Shown: positions 33,901-44,978, counted from the stretch's first letter. The stretch is 64,000 nucleotides of DNA from Rhynchopus euleeides (GCA_963210315.1 OY723279.1:1860001-1924000); one strand, 5' to 3'. The notes: generated from the sequence alone by a model not told the origin. A program made the numbers and translations.

Positions 33901-36900
33901 TCTGCGTCCCCGTCCCCCTCCTCCGGCTCGCCGCTGGGGTCGCCACACCGGCTGCAGCACGGCGGCGGTGGGGACCGGAGGGGCCGGAGGCAGCGGCGGC
34001 GCCGGCGGCGCCACCGCACCCACTCCCCACCCGGTGGTGGCGGTGGCGGCGGCACCCTCCTGTCGCCCCTCTCATCCGGGGCGTCGTCGTCCTCCTCCTC
34101 GGGGTGGTCTTCGTCGGGCTCTTCGTCCTCCTCCTCTGCCTGCTCCTCACCCTCACCCTCACCCCCGCGTGCCGTGCCACCGGCATCTGCTGCTGCTGCT
34201 GCGGGTGTGGTGGGTGTGGCGGTGTCGCCACCCCCAGGCGGTGCTGGGGGGATTCACAGCCTCCCGCCGCAGCCTGCCAGCCTGACAGCGCCGCAGGTGC
34301 TGCGGGATCTCACGGCGGGGCACCTCCGTGACTACCACAGGTCGGTCGAGGGGATGGTGAGGGTGCAGCTGCTGTTCCCGATGTGCCGTGCGAGCTATGC
34401 CTGCAGCGCGGCGATGCTGCTGTTCGCCGAGCTCCTCAACGCGGAGCTGAACAGCTTCTGCCAGGAGGCGCTGCAGCACGGCGCGACGCTCGCCGTGCGC
34501 CCCCTCCGGGGGTCGCAGTGCCGTTTGGAAATTGTCTGCCACGGGATGGTCTCCATCATCCCCACCTTCGTCGACGCGTCCTTCCGGAAGATCCTCGCGG
34601 TGCTGGACAACTGGTGCCGTGGCGGGAGGGGGGACGCTGCTGCAGGTGGCAGCCTCCACCGCACGGACTACTTCGTGAAGTCGAAGGAGCAGGCGGCGAC
34701 ACACCTCCTTGTGGAGTCGGACCGCCCAGAGGAGCCTGTCCTCAACGCGTATATGAGGTCGGGGCATCTGCTGGCGGGGGACGCGCCGCACGACGTATCG
34801 CGGCTCATCCAGGGTCTGACGGACCTGCAGTTCCGCGAGCTGCAGAGCATGCTCCCGGCGTCCCTCCTGTGCCCTTCCGCCGTGGATGTCGCGATCTGCG
34901 GCCCGGCGCAGTACGCCATCCACTCCCGCGCCATGTCGGAGTCCCTCAGCTCCGTCTTCCTCCCCGCCCTCTACGACCTGGCCCGCCTCATCCCCGAGTC
35001 GCCCCCCGCAGCTCCTCCGGGTGCTGCCTTCCTCGACAGCCCTTCCCTCCGCCAGCCGCGCACCCGCCTGGTCCCCCCGCTGCTGAGCAGGCCCGCAGCA
35101 GTGGGTCCCGGCAGCGGTGGTGCTGCCCCCCGCACCCGTGGCGGGAGCATCATCTCCTTCAGAGCCCCTGGTGGCGGTGTCGGCGCTGCTCCTGCTGTTT
35201 CGGCTCCTGCGGTACCCGTGGCGGTGAAGGGGGGTGGTGGAGGTGGTGGAGAGAGGCGGCAGAGGGGTAGCGGTGGCGGCGGAGGCGTGGGGGTGCGGCG
35301 TGAGGCAGGGCATGTGCACTACCTCTACGCGCCGCAGGCGACTCATGCGGAGGGGGCGTCTGTTGCGGTGATGGAGGTATGTGCTCGGGTGTGTCTGGAG
35401 TGTGGCAAGTCGTGTTTGCTGACACTTCACAATCCCGGCGGGGGTGGGGTGGTGTGCAGAGGTGTTTGTGAGGCGGTCAGCAGCAGCAGCAGTGTTTCAC
35501 CCGATTGCAAGATGCCGCAGTTCAGAGAGCAGCCTCGCTCAGCAGAGACCATGACACCATGCACGCACTCCACACAGATGTGTTTCATGCACAACGAAGT
35601 GTTTTCCCCTGAAGAGCACTGTGCGATGACGCGTGTGCTCACGGAGTACCTGCGTATTGGGTATGCTTCTGGTGATTCAGCCCCCGTTCAGCGCTTCTTG
35701 AATCATGCCACCGTCGCGCATGCGTATATTCACTATTGTGGTCGTGCAGAACACACCAACCTGCTCTTGACGTGCTTTCTCTCCACTGGCTACTGTCGAG
35801 TCACACACACACAGCCCGACACCCCGCTGCCCTCTCTGAGGTGTCTCAAGTGTTACGCTTTTCCACAAAGCCCAACAACACAAGGCTTTGTTTGGAGCCA
35901 TGTCACCTGTCCACCCACACCCACACCCTACCTCGGCTCTCCACACAACACCTGCAAACAGGCTGCAGCAGCTGACTCCGCAGGGCACAGTGCAGGTTTT
36001 GGGTGCGACCTACACTGCGCATGACTCGGTATGGATGGGGCAGCATTAAAAAACGCTATTGGTGCTGAAATTACCGCGGGTTGGGGTGTCTTGCAAAGGG
36101 TGCTTCTACACACCCTGCCCCCTCGCCCCCTCCACCCCTCCACGTCTGCACGTCCCCCCCCCCCCCCCCTAGGGCAGTGGTGGCTGCGTACGCGTACGCA
36201 GCGTGATTTTCAGAAAGTGCGTACGGCGTACGCGTACGCGTACGCGTACGGCGCTGCGTACGGCAGTCTATGGAGCACAGGAGACGGACATGGCCGCACA
36301 CCAAATCCGACAGTCGAACTCAGGTGTACCAGGGGCAGCCTTCGAGCCTTCCAGTCGGAAGTGGTACCTTTTGCAGTATGTTTGCGGATGTACTTGCAGG
36401 TGTTGCGAGTTTTTCGCCACGAGCGCGGCAAGGAACCATCGGTGAAAGGCAGGAGCAAAGGCCAGGGCCCAGCCACCCGTTGGGTGGCCTACTGTGTGCT
36501 GAGAGACCTGGAATACCAGCCGTACGCAAAATCTGCGTACGCGTACGCAGCGCGATTTTCAGAAAGTGCGTACGGCATACGCGTACGCGTACGCGTACCG
36601 TACGGCCGTACGCTGCCACCACTGCCCTAGGGGGGGTCATAAGCCCGTACAAAACCACATTTTTCAACATACCATCAGAACCGCCCTAATACCTGATCTG
36701 ACCCGAAAATCCGACCCATACCCCCCCGGAAACCGTCTGGAGCCCACTTGTGACACCTGATGCGCACTTTTGTGATGATTTTTTGGGGTCCTAAAAAATG
36801 TACCTCAGTTTCGTACCTTGCCTTTGTACCTGAACCACTCCCGACCGCAGTATTTCGTTCTTTGCAAGGAAAGGGTATCACTACGCTCACCCAGCACGCC

Positions 36901-38634
36901 GAGCAACACATGCCGTGTGCCTAGGGCCTCGCAGAGGTGTCAGATGCTGCTGCAGAGGGGTACCTTGCTCGAAAGACGCTCGCCAAACGGGAGATGTGCG
37001 GGGTCCCGGCAGAGAGCGTTGTGGCAGACCTGCGTCAGAAGAAAACGGCACACGACATCCGTGAGGCGACATTATTTCGGGCGCTCCGTCGGGCTGGGTA
37101 CATAGGAGAGCGAGTGGGACGTGGTGACGACAGATATATGCAGTGGTGCATCAACTGCACGCACGTGCGAAAAGCGGCGTTCCTTGCTGGCCAAGAAAGA
37201 TGTCACCTGCACTCCTACTCCTCCCACTCCTCCTGCTCCTACCCCTACACCAACTGATGTGGGCAGTGAGTGATGGCAGCTCCAGAGCAGCAGATGATCT
37301 AGGAAGCGATGAGCGGGTCAGCCGGGCAGACTACCCCAGTCCGTACCGGAAGTACGAAGCGTTGCGGGCCCGCCACCACCGCCTCCAGGAGAGGACCCGA
37401 GGATTAAGAGTAGGGTTGTACAACGCCAGGGGAGAGTATTCCCCTGGCGTTGAGACATCCCTGACGATCTTGCGGTCGCACTGTGGGGGTTGAGTCGGCA
37501 GGCAGATGCCTATCCAATGACTTTGTTGAGTCCTCACATGGTACACTCTCATACGTGCTGTTGAGACTGCGTGGTGTACTACACCCAGAAGGTGGCTGAA
37601 CTCATTCAGCTGGCGCAACAACACAACATTCCCACCAATCAGGTACAAGAAAGACCTTGCCGAGGCACTGGGGAGGCAACATCGTGCCACCTGAGCCGGA
37701 ACCACCGCAGAAAAGGCAAAGAACGAAATATTGCGGTCGGGAGTGGTTCAGGTACAAAGGCAAGGTACGAAACTGAGGTACATTTTTTAGGACCCCAAAA
37801 AATCATCACAAAAGTGCGCATCAGGTGTCACAAGTGGGCTCCAGACGGTTTCCGGGGGGGTATGGGTCGGATTTTCGGGTCAGATCAGGTATTAGGGCGG
37901 TTCTGATGGTATGTTGAAATTTTTGGTATTTGTACGTTTTTAGGGGGGCTTATGACCCCCCCTACCCCCCCCCCCCCCACTCCCTCCCTTTGCAGTGCAC
38001 CGCATGCGTGCTCTACGCCTGCTCGGATCTGTTCGACGCGACGGAGCTTCTCAGCTTCTTGCGGGTGTTTGCGGACGGGGTGCTTGCCCTGGCTGCGGAG
38101 GGGACGATGGACAGCGCTGCCCTCAAGGAGGCAGCGCGCTCCGCCTGCGATGTGGCTGCGGGGCAGCTGGGCAGGGGGGACAGCGAGGGGGACGAACGGG
38201 CGCCTGTTGCGGAGTGGGGCAGCAGCTACGAGTCGTGCCATGCGGCAGACCTGCGTGGGATGTCCGGGGTGCCCCGGCGGCGTGTGCACCGGATGCTGCG
38301 CAGCTGCACGGCGGCGGCGGCGGGTGATGCTGGGGAGGCGCTGAAGAGGCGTGCAGCCCTGCTGGCGGCACAGCTGTCCTACACCCTCGCCACCATCTCC
38401 CCGCCTTCGCAGCTCCTCCACAGCCTGCAGCCCAGGAGCCAGCCGCACCGCTACGCCCGCTGCGGTCTGTCTGAAGTCACGCTTCCCGCCCCGGCGCGCG
38501 GGTCGCTCCCGTACGCCGCCTGCCTGAGCCCAGCGCCCCTCCGCTTCCTGCTTGTCGTGGCCACGGCTGCCTTCACATCCCACAGCACAGTGTGGGGTCT
38601 TGTGGACGGCGAGGGGTCCGACTCCGAGCTCTAG
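30901..38634 (+). CDS. M16 (insulinase-like) family protein, probably inactive
   Basis: Two exons, 30901-35376 and 37996-38634, joined in phase 0 (GTATGT...TTTGCAG), giving 1,704 residues. Family M16 enzymes (insulysin, nardilysin) are zinc peptidases with an HxxEH motif. The matching region aligns well (GWTSDPPEIQGMARLVERL, then ILLGSASYPEEN), but the motif reads Arg145-Leu-Val-Glu148-Arg149: both metal His are Arg. The downstream Glu is kept (Glu226, in IESEHQ). The second M16 half is at about 1120-1370 and continues into exon 2. Very long Gly/Ser/Pro/His-rich inserts (about 310-360, 390-510, 730-1110 and 1380-1480) separate the domains. It is likely a pseudoenzyme or scaffold, as with the non-catalytic M16 subunits known elsewhere. 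The start ATG could also be at 30931. The 2.6-kb intron holds two mobile elements. Confidence 0.8.
36172..36627. mobile_element. 456-bp MITE with GTACGC arrays
   Basis: Lies in the M16 intron. Inverted ends GGGCAGTGGTGGC(T/A)GCGTACG are flanked by TA (36170-36171 and 36628-36629). Just inside each end are arrays of GTACGCGTACGC and the segment CGATTTTCAGAAAGTGCGTA. No coding capacity. Confidence 0.88.
36630..37962. mobile_element. Fold-back element with Tc1/mariner transposase fragment
   Basis: Lies in the M16 intron. Long inverted arms (about 36630-36875 and 37718-37962) start GGGGGGGTCATAAGCCC and are flanked by TA at 36628-36629 and 37963-37964; the left TA is shared with the preceding MITE. 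Between the arms, 36937-37257 encodes a stretch (ATLFRALRRAGYIGERVGRG, followed later by MQWCINCTHVRKAAFLAGQE) that resembles the second helix-turn-helix and following linker of Tc1/mariner transposases. No catalytic DDE/DDD region is visible, so the element is a truncated, non-autonomous relative. Confidence 0.75.
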
Positions 38635-39227
38635 GTGCAGGCGCTAGACACCGGCCTGGCGAGTGTGTGGCAAGTAGAGGAGCAGTGTGGGGTAGGTGGT
38701 TGGGTGGTGAGGCGGCTTTGTATGCTAGATCTTGCTGTCTTGGTGTGCCTGGTATTTGTGTGTGGTGCGATAGCAACAGGGAGCCATCTTATCTGGGGTG
38801 GCCACCAGGTGGTTATGTGCCACGTGTGACGTGTGTGCCAGTTTGGAGGGAGGTGTCCCCATCACACCAGTGTAGAATGTGTGCAAGACCACAACAGCCC
38901 TTCCGGCAATTCTGCGTGTCGAGGTGTCGATCCAGCACAGCAGTAGGGAATGGAGGCAACACCAGTTTGCGACAGTGTGTCCTGCGACCCCACCCCCACC
39001 CACACACCCACCTGTTCAGCAGTGAATTCAGTTTCTGTGATCACTGCACCTTGCTCGCGGAGAGTGCTCATCGCTCAAGGGCTGCAGCGGGAGCAGCGTT
39101 GCATTGGCTCTCATCCAGACACACAACATGCAGGCAGGCAGTACAAACTCAGAACGACACACTACACCATCAGGAGGAACGAGGGACGTGTGATCAGATC
39201 ACAGCACAACACAGGTCGGTGGGCGGG
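38635..39227. other. Spacer between M16 and NACHT genes
   Basis: 593 bp with no separate gene. The NACHT frame is open through it, but the sequence has intergenic-like composition with CACCCACCC runs and no domain, so I start the NACHT gene at 39228. Confidence 0.55.
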
Positions 39228-42200
39228 ATGGGGGCGAGTGCGAGTGTGCAGGAGCACGGGCGGGCATGGTGGGACAGTGCGCGCGCTGTGAAGGAGGCAC
39301 TGGAGGGCGAGACGTGGCGGCAGCTGCTGGAGCAGCACAAGGCGGACGTGAACACGGCAGATCCACGCAGCGGGCGGACGCTGCTGCACGAGGTGTTGCA
39401 GCCCGGGTGCAGGGGGGTTCCCGCTGCTGCCGAAGCAGTCAAGTTTCTGGTGGAGTGCGGGGCAGCCAGTGTCCCCGACGGCGAGGGGCGCACACCGGTA
39501 TGGTACGCACTGCAGCACCGTGAGGGCGACACACGCAGCGCGCTGCTGGCGGTGCTTGGCGAGCACGTGGGGAAGATGCAGACGGAGGTGGCCACCAGGC
39601 TGCGGCGCTTCCTCACAGACGAGTGGCCGCCCTTGATGGCACGCGTTGCCGCTGCTGGTGCTGCCCGCACTGCATCGGACGCACTGCAGGAGTCGCAGTC
39701 GCAGGCTCAGCCGTCGCCACAGGAGGTCTGCACACACAAACCCACAGACAAGGACAAGACGAGCGAGCGGCTGCAGAACCACGTGGACGGGCGGAAGATC
39801 TGCTTCACGCGCAACGACGCGGCGTGCGAGACACCGCTGCTGGAGTGGCTGGTGCAGCTGCTGTCTGTGCAGCCGGATCTCGGGTACCGGGAAGAGCACG
39901 TGAACAGTGTGTTGCTGGGGCTGCGGTTTGTTGTGCAGCGGGTGCTGCAGCGTGTGGAGAAGTTGCCAGACGAGATCGAGGACTGGATGGCGGTGGACGA
40001 CTGGTTCGAGCATCTGTGCGCAGGCTACCTCTTCACCTGCGACTGCGTGGACTACCAGATGGCCGATGCGACGTGCGACCTTGTGTGCGACAAAGACGGC
40101 GCGCCTATTGTCAAGGAGTACCACAAAAGCTTCAGCGACACTGCTGTGCTGCAGAACCACGGGGCGGACTACGTGCGGCCGGCACTGTACTTCGGGATGA
40201 ACCAGGCGATGCGGACGATTGGGCTGTCGGAGGGGGCGCGGCAGTCTGCGGCACGCAGCGTGTTCGAGCTTGAGCAGGCACCGCCACAGCTGCATGTGAT
40301 CAAAACATTCCAGCCGCTGATCACGAAGCTGACGCGGCTGATCCGGAGCCGGCGGCCGAACCTGACCACGGTGTTCCGCGGAATCGACCGGAACGTGTCG
40401 GCGCAGTACAAGGTGGGGACGTCGGTGGTGTGGAACGCCTTCACGTCGACGACGCAGGAGCAGGATGTGGCGAAGAACTTCCTGTACGGGAAGGCGGGGA
40501 CGTTCTTTGTGATTGTGGCGAAGCAGGGAGCGGCGGAGGTGGGGTTCGCAAGCGTGTTCCCGCAGGAGGCGGAGCTGCTGTACGACAGCAACATCGAGTT
40601 CCGGGTGCAGTGGAAGGTGTCCCCGACGCTGCTGCGCATGGTGGGGCAGCCCTTCGACGTGATTGTGATGCAGGAGGTAGCTGTGCATGACAACGGCAAC
40701 AAATACCCCAGCACTGACGCGCTGCCACAGCCGCTGTCGGAGCCGCATCACCCACACGCACAGGACCAACTCATCAGCGCAAGCAACGAGTATTCACTCT
40801 CGGACCAGGTTGAGGCGGTGCGGAAGGTGCTGCAGCACACGGCGTTGCTCTTTGCGGAGTTCCTTGACGGCTACGTGGAGGGGAGGGTCGGGGACGACAC
40901 ACGTGTGGCGGAGTCGGAGACGAGGATGCTGCTGCACGAGGTGGACGAGTGGCTGGCGGCAGACGGGGATGCGGAGGAGGGGGCGGGGACGAAGAAGGGG
41001 GCGAGGGAGACGCGGCGGCACCCGCTGTGCCTGCTCGGGGACGGAGGCACCGGGAAGACATCTGCGGCGGTTGCGGTTCTGTGCCACCTGCTGCAGGAGA
41101 AGAAGGAGGGTGCAGGCGGGGTGGCCCCACAGAGAAAGAAGCCCGTGTTCCCTGTCTTTGTGGCGCTGCCGGCGATTGGCGTGGATGCCATCACAACACC
41201 CGGCGGGATCGACGAGTTCATCCGGAAGTCATTCGGGCTGGAGGAGGCTGCGTTGGAGCACCTGAGCAGTGCGTACGACGTTGTGGTGATACTGGACTCG
41301 CTGGACGAGGTGGGGCTGACGCAGGAGCATTTGAGCGGGGCGTACAAGGCCAGTGGCGGGGAAGGGGTGCTGCGGCTCCACCCGTGGTGTGCGAAGCAGT
41401 GCAGCGTGATCGTGACGACGCGTGGCGAGTACCTTAAGAGTGTGGATCAAACGCCGTCGCAGGTGTGTGGCGAGAATACAAGGGCGTTGTTCATGCAGCC
41501 GTTTTCGCAGGCAGACGCGGTGATGTACATCAACAAGGTGCGTGCGGCACAGGTTGCGAAGGCGGAGCAGCAGCGGGTGGACGCGTGCTTCACTGCGGAC
41601 GAGCAGCGGCAGCTGGCCGCCACGGTGCGCGACACATGCAGTGCAGCTGATACGACGGTGCCGCACAGCGACCAAGGTCTGGTGGTGGAGATTGTGGAGC
41701 AGGTGTGGGTGCTGGCTGGTGGCGACACCGACAACGCCAGCATGGCCACACCGGCAAAAGCCGGAACTTCTGTCGAGCGTGCTTCTGCCCCCAATGGCGC
41801 GTCCGCAGTGATTCCAGGAGATCACGGGTGCATCCAGGCAGCAGCCGAGGTGGTGGTGCTAGCGCTGGAAGGCAGAGGCGGCACACAGGATGCTGCAGGG
41901 CCGTCGGTGCTGCTGCGTGACGTGCTCGTGGCGATGTCGCAGCAGCCGGGGTTCTTGGAGTGGCGGAAGACGGGGTTGCAGCGTGCGGGCAGGAGCACAG
42001 CACTTCTGGAGCAGCTGGCGGCGGAGCCAGTTCCTCCACACACAGTCGCAGACGCTGAGGTGGCGGTGCTGTCGCAGCTGCGCAACCCGTTCCTGCTTCA
42101 CATGGCGTGTTACGCACAGCTCAATCTGTCGTCATCAAGCAGCACACAGGGGCAGCAGTCCCTGAGTGATGTGGCGGTGTACGAGTCTTACCTGCAGAAG

Positions 42201-44978
42201 CACGTCGAGGTGGGATTGCGTCAGGCTGCGGCTGCATCAGCACGCGTGGAGGAGGTGCTGCAGGTGGGGGAACTGATTGCGTGCGCAATGCTGGAGGCAC
42301 AGACGTGGCAGGGAGTGCTGGGCACAGAGCGGGCGCGCCTGTTGACGGAGGACAACGTGTGCAAGGCGGAGGCGGACGAGGCGTTCCGACTGCTGCCGTT
42401 CCGTGTGGAGAGCTTCGAGGATGAAAACAGCGCGTTTACATTTCGCCACAAGACGCTTGGGGAGTTCCTTGTGGCGCGGCGCCTGGCACGCGAGCGTGTG
42501 GCCGACACGCTTGGGTCGAAAGTGCGCAGGGCCTTCAGTAAAGATGCCCCGAACGTGCTGCAGTACTTTGCGGACACAGTGCTCGCACGTGGAGTCGAGG
42601 CCCGCGACACGAAGGTGTCAGACGAGCTGCTGCCGCTGGTCCTGTCGAGCCGTGGTGCCGGAGCCTGTGACTCGGATTCGCTCCTGGCTGCTTCCAATGC
42701 CATGGCACTCGCCGCGCGCACCCGTTACGTCTTCCGCTGCGATCTCACGGGTGTGCTTGTGCAGGACAGCGACCTGCGCCACGCACGTCTGTTTGGGACT
42801 GTGCTGACGGCGAGCCGCTTCCACAACTGCTGGCTGGAGCACGCAATACTCTCCGACGCCGATCTCACACGCTCTAACTGGAAGGGCTCCTCCTTCGGTG
42901 CCCCTCTCCCGCCTCTGTTGGGCCACACCGCCTCTGTTTACACCGTAGCCGTCACACCAGACGGATCGAAGATTATCTCAGGATCCGAGGACAACAGCGT
43001 TCGTGTCTGGGATGCATCAACAGGGGAGCAGTTGCACAAGCTTGAAGGCCACACCGAATCTGTTTCCACCGTCGCTTTCACACCAGACGGATTGAAGATC
43101 ATCTCAGGATCCGAGGACAGCAGTGTTCGTGTCTGGGATGTATCAACAGGGGAGCAGTTGCACAAGCTTGAAGGCCACACCAAATCTGTTTCCACCGTCG
43201 CTTTCACACCAGACGGATCGAAGATCATCTCAGGATCTGGCGACAACAGCGTTCGTGTCTGGGATGTATATCAGGCGATCATCTCAGGATCTGGCGACAA
43301 CAGTGTTCGTGTCTGGGATGCATCAACAGGGGAGCAGTTGCACAAGCTTGAAGGCCACACCTCCCGTGTTTCCACCGTCGCCGTCACACCTGACGGATCG
43401 AAGATCATCTCAGGATCTCGCGACAACAGTGTTCGTGTCTGGGATGTATCAACAGGGGAGCAGTTGCACAACCTTGAAGGCCACACCAACGCTGTTTCCA
43501 CCGTCGCCGTCACACCAGACGGATCGAAGATCATCTCAGGATCTGATGACAACAGCGTTCGTGTCTGGGATGCATCAACAGGGGAGCAGTTGCACAAGCT
43601 TGAAGGCCACACCTCCCGTGTTTCCACCGTCGCCGTCACACCTGACGGATCGAAGATCATCTCAGGATCTCGCGACAACAGTGTTCGTGTCTGGGATGTA
43701 TCAACAGGGGAGCAGTTGCACAACCTTGAAGGCCACACCAACGCTGTTTCCACCGTCGCCGTCACACCAGACGGATCGAAGATCATCTCAGGATCTGATG
43801 ACAACAGCGTTCGTGTCTGGGATGCATCAACAGGGGAGCAGTTGCACAAGCTTGAAGGCCACACCTACTATGTTCGCACCGTCGCCGTCACACCAGACGG
43901 ATCGAAGATCATCTCAGGATCGGCCGACGACAGTGTTCGTGTTTGGGATGTATCAACAGGGGAGCAGTTGCACAAGCTTGAAGGCCACACCGATTATGTT
44001 CACGCCGTCGCCGTCACACCAGACGGATCGAAGATTATCTCAGGATCTCGCGACAACAGTGTTCGTGTCTGGGATGCATCAACAGGGGAGCAGTTGCACA
44101 AGCTTGAAGGCCACACCGATTATGTTCACGCCGTCGCCGTCACACCAGACGGATCGAAGATCATCTCAGGATCTGATGACAACAGCGTTCGTGTCTGGGA
44201 TGCACCAACAAGGGAGCAGCTGCACAAGCTTGAAGGCCACACCTCCGCTGTTTACACCGTCGCCGTCACACCAGACGGATCGAAGATCATCTCAGGATCT
44301 CGCGACAACAGCGTTCGTATCTGGGATGTATCAACAGGGGAGCAGTTGCACAAGCTTGAAGGCCACACCAAATCTGTTTCCACCGTCGCCGTCACACCAG
44401 ACGGATCGAAGATCATCTCAGGATCTGGCGACCACAGCATTCGTGTCTGGGATGTATCAACAGGGGAGCAGTTGCACAAGCTTGAAGGCCACACCTCCTC
44501 TGTTCACACCGTCGCCGTCACACCAGACGGATCGAAGATCATCTCAGGATCCGAGGACAACAGTGTTCGTGTCTGGGATGCATCAACAGGGGAGCAGTTG
44601 CACAGACTGCATGGCCACACGGACTCTGTGGGCATCGTGACTGTCACACCTGATGGCTCTATGATTTTGTCGGGATCTCGCGACGCGGTGGTGCGTGTCT
44701 GGGATGTATCAACCGGCAAGGAGCTGCCCAGCCTCGACACCTCCACCTCTTCTGTACGCAGCTTGCCCGTGCCAGCCTGCGGGTCCAAGATTGTTGCTGT
44801 TTGTGACGACAACATCATCCACATCTGTCCTGCATCCTGGCGTCTACGCTGTCTGATCGGCACTGGGCCCGTCGTGCCTGTGCCTGTTGACTGTGCAGGG
44901 GTCAACACCGTGACGCCACCCGTTGTGTGCCGCTTGCTTGGTGGGGATGCCACTCTTGGGGACACCCACTGCACATGA
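39228..44978 (+). CDS. Ankyrin-ADP-ribosyltransferase-NACHT-pentapeptide-WD40 protein
   Basis: A single 1,916-residue frame without introns. The start at 39228 gives MGASAS, a good N-myristoylation signal, suggesting membrane attachment. Order of parts: ankyrin-like repeats (about 45-115); an arginine ADP-ribosyltransferase domain of the ART (R-S-E) type (about 320-480) with Arg384 in TVFRGID, Ser407 in AFTSTT, and Glu447-x-Glu449 in PQEAELL, all catalytic positions present; a NACHT NTPase (about 595-830) with Walker A GDGGTGKT (604-611) and Walker B VVVILDSLDE (685-694); a helical NACHT-associated region ending FTFRHKTLGEFLVARRL; a pentapeptide-like stretch (about 1167-1222); and 14 full WD40 repeats plus one partial and one degenerate (about 1228-1870). 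By analogy with STAND/NLR receptors, WD40 would sense a ligand, NACHT would oligomerise, and the ART would modify targets with ADP-ribose from NAD. The function is inferred, not shown. Confidence 0.88.
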   Translation: MGASASVQEHGRAWWDSARAVKEALEGETWRQLLEQHKADVNTADPRSGRTLLHEVLQPGCRGVPAAAEAVKFLVECGAASVPDGEGRTPVWYALQHREGDTRSALLAVLGEHVGKMQTEVATRLRRFLTDEWPPLMARVAAAGAARTASDALQESQSQAQPSPQEVCTHKPTDKDKTSERLQNHVDGRKICFTRNDAACETPLLEWLVQLLSVQPDLGYREEHVNSVLLGLRFVVQRVLQRVEKLPDEIEDWMAVDDWFEHLCAGYLFTCDCVDYQMADATCDLVCDKDGAPIVKEYHKSFSDTAVLQNHGADYVRPALYFGMNQAMRTIGLSEGARQSAARSVFELEQAPPQLHVIKTFQPLITKLTRLIRSRRPNLTTVFRGIDRNVSAQYKVGTSVVWNAFTSTTQEQDVAKNFLYGKAGTFFVIVAKQGAAEVGFASVFPQEAELLYDSNIEFRVQWKVSPTLLRMVGQPFDVIVMQEVAVHDNGNKYPSTDALPQPLSEPHHPHAQDQLISASNEYSLSDQVEAVRKVLQHTALLFAEFLDGYVEGRVGDDTRVAESETRMLLHEVDEWLAADGDAEEGAGTKKGARETRRHPLCLLGDGGTGKTSAAVAVLCHLLQEKKEGAGGVAPQRKKPVFPVFVALPAIGVDAITTPGGIDEFIRKSFGLEEAALEHLSSAYDVVVILDSLDEVGLTQEHLSGAYKASGGEGVLRLHPWCAKQCSVIVTTRGEYLKSVDQTPSQVCGENTRALFMQPFSQADAVMYINKVRAAQVAKAEQQRVDACFTADEQRQLAATVRDTCSAADTTVPHSDQGLVVEIVEQVWVLAGGDTDNASMATPAKAGTSVERASAPNGASAVIPGDHGCIQAAAEVVVLALEGRGGTQDAAGPSVLLRDVLVAMSQQPGFLEWRKTGLQRAGRSTALLEQLAAEPVPPHTVADAEVAVLSQLRNPFLLHMACYAQLNLSSSSSTQGQQSLSDVAVYESYLQKHVEVGLRQAAAASARVEEVLQVGELIACAMLEAQTWQGVLGTERARLLTEDNVCKAEADEAFRLLPFRVESFEDENSAFTFRHKTLGEFLVARRLARERVADTLGSKVRRAFSKDAPNVLQYFADTVLARGVEARDTKVSDELLPLVLSSRGAGACDSDSLLAASNAMALAARTRYVFRCDLTGVLVQDSDLRHARLFGTVLTASRFHNCWLEHAILSDADLTRSNWKGSSFGAPLPPLLGHTASVYTVAVTPDGSKIISGSEDNSVRVWDASTGEQLHKLEGHTESVSTVAFTPDGLKIISGSEDSSVRVWDVSTGEQLHKLEGHTKSVSTVAFTPDGSKIISGSGDNSVRVWDVYQAIISGSGDNSVRVWDASTGEQLHKLEGHTSRVSTVAVTPDGSKIISGSRDNSVRVWDVSTGEQLHNLEGHTNAVSTVAVTPDGSKIISGSDDNSVRVWDASTGEQLHKLEGHTSRVSTVAVTPDGSKIISGSRDNSVRVWDVSTGEQLHNLEGHTNAVSTVAVTPDGSKIISGSDDNSVRVWDASTGEQLHKLEGHTYYVRTVAVTPDGSKIISGSADDSVRVWDVSTGEQLHKLEGHTDYVHAVAVTPDGSKIISGSRDNSVRVWDASTGEQLHKLEGHTDYVHAVAVTPDGSKIISGSDDNSVRVWDAPTREQLHKLEGHTSAVYTVAVTPDGSKIISGSRDNSVRIWDVSTGEQLHKLEGHTKSVSTVAVTPDGSKIISGSGDHSIRVWDVSTGEQLHKLEGHTSSVHTVAVTPDGSKIISGSEDNSVRVWDASTGEQLHRLHGHTDSVGIVTVTPDGSMILSGSRDAVVRVWDVSTGKELPSLDTSTSSVRSLPVPACGSKIVAVCDDNIIHICPASWRLRCLIGTGPVVPVPVDCAGVNTVTPPVVCRLLGGDATLGDTHCT
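42911..44760 (+). repeat. 126-bp WD40 coding repeats
   Basis: Units of 126 bp (42 residues), most differing by only a few bases. The 252-bp segments 43347-43598 and 43599-43850 appear identical, showing recent two-unit duplication. One unit is truncated at about 43264-43290, where VRVWDVYQA joins IISGSGD. Differences cluster in the two residues after GHT (ES, KS, SR, NA, YY, DY, SA, SS, DS) and the residue after ISGS (E, G, R, D, A). Confidence 0.93.

Noticed and set aside
34159..35430. 423-codon minus-strand frame inside the M16 gene
   Set aside because: Shadow of the M16 second domain on the plus strand; no domain of its own.
38592..39227. Upstream extension of the NACHT gene frame
   Set aside because: No domain, intergenic composition, and a clean MGASAS start follows at 39228.
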